A stretch of 64,000 bases of DNA from JAUIAI01 sp050633665 (GTDB taxonomy: Bacteria > Pseudomonadota > Gammaproteobacteria > Burkholderiales > Burkholderiaceae_E), in the NCBI GenBank assembly GCA_050633665.1, contig JBOEGY010000002.1:434001-498000 (forward strand), given 5' to 3'. How positions within the stretch are numbered: position 1 is the first letter of the stretch; each line of letters opens with the position of its first letter. Below the pieces are notes generated by a model that saw nothing but the letters and a program-made list of their open reading frames with translations, made no database searches and was not told the DNA's origin. This document shows, piece after piece, positions 26,190 to 34,529 of the stretch. The position numbers and the translations under genes were made by a program.

Positions 26190-28598
26190 CTAGTGCGGCA
26201 ACTGACCCGAACTACCTTTTCGACGTTTTTTGGCGGCTACAGGCGTTTTTCGGGCTGTAGCGCTGGCACGCGAAGCGGCCGGGGCTGGTGCTCTTTCAAG
26301 CGCAACTTCCAACACACGATCAATCCATTTGACCGGAACAATCTCAAGACGATTCTTGACATTGTCAGGAATTTCCGCGAGATCCTTGACATTCTCTTCG
26401 GGAATCAAAACGGTTTTTATGTTGCCCCGATGCGCTGCCAGCAATTTTTCTTTGAGTCCACCGATTGGTAACACTTCGCCGCGCAACGTAATTTCACCTG
26501 TCATTGCCACATCACCACGCACCGGAATACCGGTTAGCATCGACACGATGGCAGTGGTCATGCCAATTCCAGCACTTGGACCATCTTTCGGTGTGGCACC
26601 TTCCGGCACATGAATGTGAATATCGTTCTTCTCATGAAAGTCGGCCGGAATACCAAACCGTTCAGCACGGTGGCGCACAACTGTCATGGCCGCCTTGATT
26701 GATTCTTGCATAACATCGCCGAGTTTTCCGGTAAACGTCGTCTTGCCTTTGCCCGGAACCGCGACCCCTTCGATCGTCAATAATTCACCGCCCACTTCAG
26801 TCCAGGCCAGCCCGGTAACCTGACCCACCTGATTTTCACTTTCAGCGACACCGAAGCTGAATTTGCGCACACCCAGGAATTTATCGAGTGTGGCAGGCGT
26901 GACCGATATCTTCTTGCGCGACTTCTGAAGCAGCAAAGTCTTGACGACTTTACGGCAGATTTTGCCAACTTCCCGTTCGAGTGAACGAACACCGGCCTCA
27001 CGCGTGTAGAAACGGACGATATCTCTGAGCGTGGCTTCGCTGACGGCAATTTCGCTGTCTTTCAAGCCGTTGTTGCGAATCTGTTTGGGAAGCAAATAGC
27101 GCTTGGCAATACTGACTTTCTCGTCTTCGGTATAGCCTGACAATCGAATGACCTCAAGCCGATCAAGCAACGGCGCCGGAATATTCAAAGTATTTGCGGT
27201 TGCGACAAACATCACGTCTGACAAGTCGTATTCGACTTCAACATAGTGATCAACAAAAGAATTGTTTTGCTCGGGATCCAGCACCTCCAGCAAAGCACTC
27301 GAAGGATCACCCCTGAAATCCTGACCCATCTTGTCTACCTCGTCCAGCAGAAACAAGGGATTTCGAACGCCTACCCGGGTCAGACTTTGCAGTATCTTGC
27401 CCGGCATAGAGCCGATGTAAGTCCGGCGATGACCGCGGATCTCAGCTTCATCACGCACACCACCTAACGCCATACGTACAAACTTGCGATTGGTGGCTCG
27501 GGCAATTGACTGACCCAAAGAGGTTTTACCAACGCCCGGCGGTCCGACCAGACAAAGAATAGGCGCTTTCACGCGTTCAACCCGGGTCTGGACAGCCAGA
27601 TATTCGAGAATGCGTTCTTTGACTTTCTCAAGACCATGGTGGTCTTCGTCAAGCACCGCTTCAGCCTGAGCAAGGTCGCTTGCTACCTTGCTCTTTTTCT
27701 TCCAGGGCAAACCAACAAGCGTGTCGATGTAATTGCGGACAACCGTCGCCTCAGCAGACATCGGCGACATCAATTTGAGTTTCTTGAGTTCAGCGTCAGC
27801 TTTCTTGCGTGCCTCCCGCGGCATGCGGGCGGCCACAACTTTCTTCTCTAGTTCTTCGAGGTCAGCACCGTCTTCGCCCTCTCCCAGCTCTTTCTGAATC
27901 GCCTTAACCTGCTCGTTCAGATAGTACTCGCGCTGGCTTTTTTCCATCTGGCGTTTGACCCGCCCACGGATTCGTTTTTCGACCTGAAGAATGTCAAGTT
28001 CGGTTTCAATCTGAGCCAGCAGTTTTTCGAGCCGTTCGGCAACCGATCGAGTTTCCAGGACGCCTTGCTTCTGATCGATTTTGATCGGCAGATGTGCGCC
28101 AATCGTATCGGCCAGGCGACCGTTGTCATCGATGCCGTTAAGCGACGCAAGAATCTCCGGCGGAATCTTCTTATTGAGTTTTACGTATTGATCAAACTGG
28201 GTCAGGATCGTGCGCCGCAAGGCTTCGACTTCGGCCGTCTGCGCGTCGCTCTCGTCCATCAGCTCCAGTTCACAGGTGAAGTGTGTTTCACCTTCTTCAA
28301 CATTCAGCACTCGGGCACGCTGGGCGCCCTCAACCAACACCTTGACGGTGCCGTCGGGAAGTTTGAGCATTTGCAAAATATTTGCCACACAACCGATTTC
28401 ATAAATGTCCTCGGTACCGGGCTCATCTTTTGAGGCGTTCTTTTGGGCGACCAGCAGGATTTGCTTGCCCGACTCCATCGCAGCCTCAAGGGCTTTGATC
28501 GATTTAGCCCTTCCCACAAACAGCGGAATCACCATATGCGGGAAGACGACCACATCTCGCAGGGGCAGCAGCGGAAGGGTCTGGATTGAGTCTGTCAT
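26190..28598 (-). CDS. lon: ATP-dependent protease Lon
   Basis: Cytosolic AAA+ serine protease that degrades misfolded proteins and specific regulators. 802 residues. The N-terminal LON substrate domain (TLPLLPLRDVVVFPHMVIPL) is followed by a coiled-coil segment, Walker A GPPGVGKTSLGQSIA (about 350), Walker B NPLFLLDEVDKMG, and the protease domain with catalytic Ser in PKDGPSAGIGMTTA (about 675) and Lys in GGLKEKLLAAHRG (about 718). The C-terminal tail is Ala/Lys/Arg-rich. It is preceded by a sigma-32-like promoter and follows clpX. Confidence 0.97.
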   Translation of the reverse strand: MTDSIQTLPLLPLRDVVVFPHMVIPLFVGRAKSIKALEAAMESGKQILLVAQKNASKDEPGTEDIYEIGCVANILQMLKLPDGTVKVLVEGAQRARVLNVEEGETHFTCELELMDESDAQTAEVEALRRTILTQFDQYVKLNKKIPPEILASLNGIDDNGRLADTIGAHLPIKIDQKQGVLETRSVAERLEKLLAQIETELDILQVEKRIRGRVKRQMEKSQREYYLNEQVKAIQKELGEGEDGADLEELEKKVVAARMPREARKKADAELKKLKLMSPMSAEATVVRNYIDTLVGLPWKKKSKVASDLAQAEAVLDEDHHGLEKVKERILEYLAVQTRVERVKAPILCLVGPPGVGKTSLGQSIARATNRKFVRMALGGVRDEAEIRGHRRTYIGSMPGKILQSLTRVGVRNPLFLLDEVDKMGQDFRGDPSSALLEVLDPEQNNSFVDHYVEVEYDLSDVMFVATANTLNIPAPLLDRLEVIRLSGYTEDEKVSIAKRYLLPKQIRNNGLKDSEIAVSEATLRDIVRFYTREAGVRSLEREVGKICRKVVKTLLLQKSRKKISVTPATLDKFLGVRKFSFGVAESENQVGQVTGLAWTEVGGELLTIEGVAVPGKGKTTFTGKLGDVMQESIKAAMTVVRHRAERFGIPADFHEKNDIHIHVPEGATPKDGPSAGIGMTTAIVSMLTGIPVRGDVAMTGEITLRGEVLPIGGLKEKLLAAHRGNIKTVLIPEENVKDLAEIPDNVKNRLEIVPVKWIDRVLEVALERAPAPAASRASATARKTPVAAKKRRKGSSGQLPH

Positions 28599-28625
28599 AT
28601 TGGGCTCCGATTGGCAGATCTTATG

Positions 28626-28654
28626 AATTGGTGACGCCAGGAATCATTTTCAAG
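28626..28654 (-). promoter_or_regulatory. Sigma-32-like heat-shock promoter upstream of lon
   Basis: On the minus strand CTTGAAA, 14 bases, then CACCAATT. The -35 is a perfect match to the sigma-32 consensus and the -10 is a partial match to CCCCATNT. It ends 28 bases before the lon ATG. Heat-shock control of lon is established in enteric bacteria, so position and sequence agree. Confidence 0.6.
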
Positions 28655-28873
28655 CGGCTTACTGTGCTTGCCCCGCTGGCGAACAACGGAAAGCATACGC
28701 TGAAACCCGGAAACAGAAGGTAGCGTCCCCGGTTCAAAAGTGGCATTCATCAGACAATAGACCGCTCAGCGCCAGACGCCACCAGCGGATAGACGGTCGA
28801 ACGGTGTGGCCCGACGAACCGCAATCGTCGGTAAATATGGTGCGAACCGGGTCTGCGGAACGCACCAGCCGAA

Positions 28874-30145
28874 TCAGTTGGAGTCAGATCCGGACACTTT
28901 TGGGGAATCAGCGTAGATAATCAACGGGTCGGCCTCTCCGTTGATCGCCCGTTCATCAACAACCACCTTCTGGACGTTCTGAAGACTGGGCAGGTCAAAC
29001 ATGGTGTCCTGGAGGGATTGCTCCAAAATGGAGCGCAAACCGCGGGCACCAGTATTTCGCTTATGCGCTTTACGGGCAATTGCCTGCAACGCTGACGGGC
29101 GAACTTCAAGCTCCACACCTTCCATCAGGAACAACCGCTGGTATTGCTTGATCAGCGCATTCTTGGGTTCGGTCAGAATCTGAACAAAGGCGTCGTCGTT
29201 CAGTTCGTCAAGTGTGGCAACAACCGGCAAACGACCCACCAGCTCAGGGATCAAACCGAACTTGATCAGATCTTCCGGTTCGGTCTCGCGCAACACGGCC
29301 CCAACGGAACGCTCGGACTCACTGCGAACCTCCGCGCCAAATCCGATTCCTGAGCGTTCGGAGCGCTCACGGATAATTTTGTCCAGGCCGTCAAACGCAC
29401 CGCCACAGATGAACAGAATATTGGTCGTGTCGATCTGTACGAAATCCTGATTTGGGTGCTTACGGCCGCCCTGCGGCGGCACGGAAGCAACAGTGCCCTC
29501 AATCAACTTCAGGAGCGCCTGCTGAACCCCTTCACCCGAAACATCACGCGTGATGGAGGGGTTGTCGGATTTGCGGGAAATCTTGTCGATTTCATCGATA
29601 TAGACAATGCCGTTCTGCGCTTTATCGACTTCATAATTGCAGTTTTGCAGCAGCTTCTGGATGATGTTCTCGACATCTTCCCCAACATATCCAGCTTCAG
29701 TCAGCGTAGTGGCATCGGCAATCACGAACGGGACATTCAGCAAACGGGCAAGTGTCTGCGCTAACAAGGTCTTGCCAGAACCTGTTGGTCCCACCAGCAG
29801 AATGTTGCTCTTGGACAATTCGACATCGTCCTTCTTGCCACGATGTCGCAGCCGCTTGTAATGGTTATAAACGGCAACGGCCAGCCCACGCTTGGCCGTG
29901 TGTTGACCAATCACGTAATTGTCGAGAATGGTGCGAATTTCCTGTGGCGTCGGCAGACCGCCACCGAGCGCATCAGGAGAGCCTTCAGCCTGAGCTTCAT
30001 CACGAATGATGTCGTTACATAGCTCGATACATTCATCGCAGATAAATACAGACGGGCCGGCAATGAGTTTGCGAACCTCATGCTGATTCTTGCCACAGAA
30101 CGAGCAGTAAAGCACTTTCTCGCTGGATCCCTTTTTGTCAGACAT
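28874..30145 (-). CDS. clpX: ATP-dependent Clp protease ATPase subunit ClpX
   Basis: Hexameric AAA+ unfoldase that feeds ClpP. 423 residues. The N-terminal zinc-binding domain (CSFCGKNQ ... FICDECIELC) recruits substrates and adaptors. Walker A is GPTGSGKTLLAQTLA, pore loop 1 is GYVGEDVE, Walker B is IVYIDEIDKI, the RKH-type loop is GGRKHPN, and the ClpP-contact loop region is FICGGAFDGLD. It follows clpP by 169 bases that hold a hairpin. Confidence 0.97.
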   Translation of the reverse strand: MSDKKGSSEKVLYCSFCGKNQHEVRKLIAGPSVFICDECIELCNDIIRDEAQAEGSPDALGGGLPTPQEIRTILDNYVIGQHTAKRGLAVAVYNHYKRLRHRGKKDDVELSKSNILLVGPTGSGKTLLAQTLARLLNVPFVIADATTLTEAGYVGEDVENIIQKLLQNCNYEVDKAQNGIVYIDEIDKISRKSDNPSITRDVSGEGVQQALLKLIEGTVASVPPQGGRKHPNQDFVQIDTTNILFICGGAFDGLDKIIRERSERSGIGFGAEVRSESERSVGAVLRETEPEDLIKFGLIPELVGRLPVVATLDELNDDAFVQILTEPKNALIKQYQRLFLMEGVELEVRPSALQAIARKAHKRNTGARGLRSILEQSLQDTMFDLPSLQNVQKVVVDERAINGEADPLIIYADSPKVSGSDSN

Positions 30146-30270
30146 GGCGCTCCCTCGGGCCTGCGGTCAGCTTGTGCGGCGCAGTAAATTCATCTGGTGA
30201 CACGGTTGCATGCGCTGCTTTTCATTGATCGTATTAGATGATGCTACAGGCAGCTTCCCGCGCCGCCTTT

Positions 30271-30291
30271 CAGCGCTGCTTCACAGCGCTG
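30271..30291. other. Hairpin in the clpP-clpX gap
   Basis: The palindrome CAGCGCTG occurs twice (30271-30278, 30284-30291) with 5 bases between, so the RNA can form an 8-bp stem with a 5-base loop. No T-run follows on the minus strand, so partial termination or RNA processing between clpP and clpX is possible but unproven. Confidence 0.55.
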
Positions 30292-30314
30292 TACTACGGA
30301 TCTAAAACCCCGAC

Positions 30315-30995
30315 TCAGTCAGTCTGAGCCCGGGTCTCCAGAACTCGATCGATAATACCGTACTGAGTCGCTTCTTCGGCAGACATGAAGTTATCCCGAT
30401 CGGTATCTTTCTCGATCGTCTCAAGTGGCTGACCGGTGCTTTCGACCAGAATCTTGTTCAGGCGATCCCGGGTGTAGAGAATCTCCTTGGCGTGAATTTC
30501 GATATCTGAGGCCTGACCCTGTGCCCCCCCGGAAGGCTGGTGGATCATGATCCGGGCGTTCGGCAGCGCGAAACGCTTCTCTTTGGCACCGGCAGCCAAC
30601 AGGAATGAGCCCATACTGGCGGCCAGACCCATGCACAAGGTGCTGACATCCGGTTTGATGAACTTCATGGTGTCATAGATGGACAGGCCGGCGGAGACAG
30701 AGCCTCCTGGCGAGTTGATATACAGGGAAATGTCTTTATCCGGATTTTCCGACTCCAGAAACAGGAGTTGGGCAACCACGATATTGGCCGACATGTCCAT
30801 GACCGGGCCTAGCAGAAAAATGACTCTTTCACGCAACAAACGTGAATAGATATCGAACGCCCGCTCACCTCGACCGCTCTGCTCGACCACCATCGGCACC
30901 ATGCCGGTATTTTGCGGGCTCTGCCATTGGCTGGACTGGGGTTGTCCGGCCAGGTGGGCGTTGACTAGGTCTTCAAGCAGGTTGTTGCGAGTCAT
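30315..30995 (-). CDS. clpP: ATP-dependent Clp protease proteolytic subunit ClpP
   Basis: Tetradecameric serine peptidase chamber used with ClpX. 226 residues from the ATG at 30995 (GGAG ribosome site 9 bases upstream). A longer frame upstream adds 29 residues with no family match. The catalytic triad is visible: Ser127 in GLAASMGSFLL, His152 in RIMIHQPSGGAQGQ, Asp201 in DTDRDNFMS. VPMVVEQSGRGERAFDIYSRLL marks the mature N-terminal region, so the first 30 or so residues are likely propeptide, slightly longer than usual. Confidence 0.96.
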   Translation of the reverse strand: MTRNNLLEDLVNAHLAGQPQSSQWQSPQNTGMVPMVVEQSGRGERAFDIYSRLLRERVIFLLGPVMDMSANIVVAQLLFLESENPDKDISLYINSPGGSVSAGLSIYDTMKFIKPDVSTLCMGLAASMGSFLLAAGAKEKRFALPNARIMIHQPSGGAQGQASDIEIHAKEILYTRDRLNKILVESTGQPLETIEKDTDRDNFMSAEEATQYGIIDRVLETRAQTD

Positions 30996-31136
30996 CAGGT
31001 TCACTCCGATCGAGGGGCTTTGTTGAGCAGGTGCGCTAAGCGCGCACTCTAGTTGATATAAGGTTTGACCGGCCAGATGCAAGTGCTATTAAGTCGCCAG
31101 AGACGCCAGTGGCCGGTCAGATCTGACCGATGGCTC

Positions 31137-32435
31137 TTAGCCGGCCATCAGTTCATCAAACGGAACGTCTTTGTCTGAAACTTTTGCTTTGTCCATTGCC
31201 CAGTCAACCACATTCTGCTCAATGACGATGGCTTCGATTTCGCCAAGGCGTTCGCGGTCACTAAAGTAATGTCGCACAACCTCACCCGGGTTCTCGTAGG
31301 CCTGAGCGAACTCTTCAATCTGGCTGCGAATCTGGTCAGGCTTGGCTTGCAGATTCTGCGTCTTGACGATCTCGGCCACCAACAAGCCCAACCGGACCCG
31401 TTTTTCAGCCTGCTCGCGAAAAGCGTCATCCGGGATGGGAATGTCATCCATCTTCATGCCGCGGCTGGCCATATCCTGCTTGGCGCGTTCAACCAGGGTA
31501 TCCCGTTCACCCTCTACCAGGGCTTTGGGCAATTCGAACTGTGCTTGATTCGCCAGAGCATCCATGACGTTGTTTTTGGTGCCGGCCCGCACTCGTTGCG
31601 CAACTTCACGGGTCAGATTGGATTCGATATCCGAGCGCATGGTCTCCAGGCTGCCGTTCTCGACCCCCAGTGACTTGGCGAACTCGGCATCCACCTCAGG
31701 AAGCACGGGCGCCTCGACTGTTTGAACCGTAACATCGAATTCCGCCTGCTTGCCGGCAAGATTCTCGGCTGAATAATCGTCAGGAAAGGTCACCGGAAAC
31801 TTGACTGCCGCCCCATCGACCTGTCCGGTTACGCCGGCCTCGAAGTCAGCCAGCATGCGGCCTTCGCCAAGAATGAACTTGAAACCGTCTGCGCTACCGC
31901 CTTCAAAAGCTTCGCCATCTACCCGGCCCAGGAAATCGATCGTGACCTGATCACCCTCAGCTGCGCCCCGACCAGCCGGTTCCCACTGAACCCGTTGCTT
32001 GCGGAGAATCTCCAGCGTCCGGTCAATTTCGGTGTCAGTTACCGCACAACTAAGCCGTTCGATTTCAAGCGCGGCAGGATCAACCGCCGGCACTTCAGGG
32101 TAAATCTCAAATGTCGCGCTAAACGCAACCACCGCGTCGTCGGTGGACTCTGCGTTGTCGATCGAAGGCTGGCCGGCGACGCGAAGCTCATGCTCGGCGA
32201 CCGCATCGCTGAACGCTTTACTGACCGCATCGCCCATGACTTCAGCATTAACCTGCGCGCCGTAAGACTGCTCAAGCATTTTCATGGGGACTTTGCCGGG
32301 CCTGAAACCAGGCATCTTGACCGTCTTGGACAGCTTGCGCAGCCGCTCACCAACTGTCTTTGTGATCTCGGCAACCGGCACGCTAAGTGCCAGCTTTCTT
32401 TCGAGTGTCCCGGTTGTTTCTAATGGAGTCGTCAT
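31137..32435 (-). CDS. tig: Trigger factor
   Basis: Ribosome-associated chaperone that receives nascent chains at the exit tunnel. 432 residues. The N-terminal ribosome-docking signature is GFRPGKVPMKMLEQ; the central FKBP-type PPIase domain spans about 150-245 (EGDQVTIDFLGRVDGEAFEG ... FILGEGRMLADFE); the C-terminal helical cradle follows. It heads the tig-clpP-clpX-lon-hupB order, all on the minus strand. Between it and the upstream tRNA-Leu gene are 156 bases with a short direct repeat (CCCGCTGCTAA / CCCACTGCTAA). Confidence 0.97.
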   Translation of the reverse strand: MTTPLETTGTLERKLALSVPVAEITKTVGERLRKLSKTVKMPGFRPGKVPMKMLEQSYGAQVNAEVMGDAVSKAFSDAVAEHELRVAGQPSIDNAESTDDAVVAFSATFEIYPEVPAVDPAALEIERLSCAVTDTEIDRTLEILRKQRVQWEPAGRGAAEGDQVTIDFLGRVDGEAFEGGSADGFKFILGEGRMLADFEAGVTGQVDGAAVKFPVTFPDDYSAENLAGKQAEFDVTVQTVEAPVLPEVDAEFAKSLGVENGSLETMRSDIESNLTREVAQRVRAGTKNNVMDALANQAQFELPKALVEGERDTLVERAKQDMASRGMKMDDIPIPDDAFREQAEKRVRLGLLVAEIVKTQNLQAKPDQIRSQIEEFAQAYENPGEVVRHYFSDRERLGEIEAIVIEQNVVDWAMDKAKVSDKDVPFDELMAG

Positions 32436-32591
32436 TAAAGTCTTATCGTTTTGGGGGAAACCGGAGAATTCGGAGGTCCTGGCAAGGCCAGTTCAGAAAT
32501 ATCTGGGTTCCCGCTGCTAAAAAGGTCCCACTGCTAATAGGGGTTGCCGTCAATCAATCGTTGTTCAGTAAATCCGCTCAATGTATCCGAG

Positions 32592-32676
32592 TGGTGCGGT
32601 CGAAAGGACTCGAACCTTCACGCTGTTAAGCGCCAGGACCTAAACCTGGTGCGTCTACCAATTCCGCCACGACCGC
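32592..32676 (-). tRNA. tRNA-Leu (anticodon TAG)
   Basis: 85 bases with an encoded CCA and a long class II variable arm. The acceptor GCGGTCG pairs with CGACCGC; the D-arm carries GAATTGGTAGACGC; the anticodon loop is TTTAGGT in a CCAGG/CCTGG stem; the T-loop is GTTCGAGTC. It reads CUA/CUG-type leucine codons. Confidence 0.97.
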
Positions 32677-32713
32677 GAAGCCCGCCATATTAGCGGATTC
32701 GGGCAAATATTAC

Positions 32714-32729
32714 CGGGCGACGTCGCCCG
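32714..32729. promoter_or_regulatory. Perfect 16-bp palindrome between tRNA-Leu and hpnC
   Basis: CGGGCGACGTCGCCCG is its own reverse complement. It lies 38 bases upstream of the tRNA-Leu 5' end and 92 bases upstream of hpnC, in the region that must hold both divergent promoters. It could be a dimeric regulator site; no regulator is identified. Confidence 0.4.
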
Positions 32730-32820
32730 TAGCCGACGGCCTGGTTCGAATTTGGCACCCGCTTGCCTTGATTCTGCCTTAATTTGGCCGATATGAGCGC
32801 TCTGCCCGTGCCCCTACAAT

Positions 32821-33684
32821 ATGGCAATGGTTGGATCCAACGCTCGAGTTAATCCCTGGCACGACCAGGCAAAACACTACGAAAACTTCCCGGTAGGGTC
32901 GCTACTGGTACCCGCGTCTCTGAGGCCGGCGATGGCCGCTGTCTATCGATTTGCCCGCTACGGCGACGACGTGGCCGATGAAGGCGATGCGCCCGCCAAG
33001 GCCCGGCTCGCTGAGCTCGACCGGATGAGCGATGCCCTCCACGGAAGCTGCCACCACGAGGCGGTCGCCGACCTGAAACCGGTTATTGAAACCCACCGGA
33101 TTGACCCCGGCCTGTTTGAGGCACTACTGGACGCGTTTCGACAGGACGCCCGAGGGACCGATTATCAAAGCGAAGATCAGGTCCTGGACTATTGCACCCG
33201 CTCGGCGAACCCGGTCGGACGCATTGTGTTGCGCCTGTTCGATGCAGATCGCCCCGAATGCCTGGAACCCTCGGATGCCATCTGCACCGCGCTGCAACTG
33301 ATTAATTTTGGCCAGGACCTGGGTCAGGACATTGAACGCGGACGCTGCTACATTTCTGCCGAGGAATTGCAAAGACATGGCACAAGCCGTGCAGAATTGG
33401 CGCAATGCGCCAGGGACCAGAAGATCAACCCCGTGATACGCGCCTTGCTGGACGACCATATTGACCGGAGCCTGCTGATTTTGCAGTCAGGAGCCCCGTT
33501 GCTGCGCCTGGTAAAAGGCCGGCTCAAACTCGAACTCGCCGCTATTGTTGCCGGTGGCCGCTCCATCCTGAAAAGAACCGCCCATGAAGACCCTTTTGCT
33601 TCCCGGCTCAAACTCGGTAAAGCCGATCTGCCGTCAATCGCGTGGCTGGCCCTGTCACTTGCCCTGGGCGGAACACTGAAATGA
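32821..33684 (+). CDS. hpnC: Squalene synthase-like protein HpnC (hydroxysqualene synthase)
   Basis: In the three-enzyme bacterial squalene route, HpnC converts presqualene diphosphate to hydroxysqualene. 287 residues of the trans-isoprenyl diphosphate synthase head-to-head fold. The first metal motif is RYGDDVADEGD (Asp49, Asp50, Asp53); the second is INFGQDLGQDIERGR (162-175, an N-x3-D-x3-D pattern). WHDQAKHYENFPVGSLLVP is the HpnC N-terminal signature. A second ATG two codons later (32827) is an alternative start. The stop overlaps the hpnD ATG (ATGA). Confidence 0.92.
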   Translation: MAMVGSNARVNPWHDQAKHYENFPVGSLLVPASLRPAMAAVYRFARYGDDVADEGDAPAKARLAELDRMSDALHGSCHHEAVADLKPVIETHRIDPGLFEALLDAFRQDARGTDYQSEDQVLDYCTRSANPVGRIVLRLFDADRPECLEPSDAICTALQLINFGQDLGQDIERGRCYISAEELQRHGTSRAELAQCARDQKINPVIRALLDDHIDRSLLILQSGAPLLRLVKGRLKLELAAIVAGGRSILKRTAHEDPFASRLKLGKADLPSIAWLALSLALGGTLK

Positions 33685-34529
33685 CCCCCAATGAGTATTG
33701 CCAGCAAAAGACTGCAGCGAGCGGGTCCAGTTTTTACTACAGCTTCCTGTTTCTGAAAGGCGCCCGCCGGGAAGCCATCATGGCTTTATACGCTTTTTGC
33801 CGGGAAGTCGATGATGTCGTCGACGAAACCAGTGACAGTGATGTCGCCGCCCGCCAACTGGACTGGTGGCGTCAAGAGGTCGCGCGGATGTTCAAAGGCG
33901 CTCCCCAGCATCCGGTTACCCGGGCGTTACAACCTCATCTGGCCACTTTTCAGATTCAATCCAAATGGCTCAGCGAAATCATCGATGGCATGGCCATGGA
34001 TCTGGTCCAACACCGCTACCAGGACTACGAAGGACTGCGCCTGTATTGCCACCGAGCCGCCGGTGTGGTCGGCTGCGCTGCCGCGCAGATATTCGGCGCC
34101 ACCAACCCACAGACCTCCGAGTACGCTGACCAACTGGGACTGGCGTTTCAGTTAACCAACATCATCCGGGATGTCGGCGAAGACGCACGACGCAACCGCA
34201 TCTACCTGCCACTCGAAGATCTCGAGCAGTTTGATCTCAAACCAGCCGACATTATTGCAGCCCGCCACACCCCGGCGTTTGTTGCCATGATGAAATTCCA
34301 GACGGACCGCGCACGACAAGCCTATCGCGATGCCTACGCCTTGTTGCCGGATGCTGATCGGAAAGCCCAGCGACCTGGCCTGATGATGGCGGCCATTTAT
34401 TCCACCCTGTTGCAGGAAATTGAGCGTGACGGGTTTCAAGTCCTTAATCAGCGAACAAGTCTTACCCCGATTCGCAAACTCTGGCTGGCATGGCGAACCT
34501 GGATGAACGGCCGCCCGCCCAGCCCATGA
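33681..34529 (+). CDS. hpnD: Presqualene diphosphate synthase HpnD
   Basis: Condenses two farnesyl diphosphates head-to-head to presqualene diphosphate, the first step of the HpnCDE route. 282 residues. The N-terminal SGSSFYYSFLFL segment is followed by the metal motif FCREVDDVVDET (Asp44, Asp45, Asp48) and the second motif LTNIIRDVGEDARRNRIYLP (Asn160, Asp164, Asp168). The start at 33681 overlaps the hpnC stop by four bases; a longer frame reads antisense-like sequence within hpnC. It overlaps hpnE by ATGA. Confidence 0.94.
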   Translation: MTPNEYCQQKTAASGSSFYYSFLFLKGARREAIMALYAFCREVDDVVDETSDSDVAARQLDWWRQEVARMFKGAPQHPVTRALQPHLATFQIQSKWLSEIIDGMAMDLVQHRYQDYEGLRLYCHRAAGVVGCAAAQIFGATNPQTSEYADQLGLAFQLTNIIRDVGEDARRNRIYLPLEDLEQFDLKPADIIAARHTPAFVAMMKFQTDRARQAYRDAYALLPDADRKAQRPGLMMAAIYSTLLQEIERDGFQVLNQRTSLTPIRKLWLAWRTWMNGRPPSP

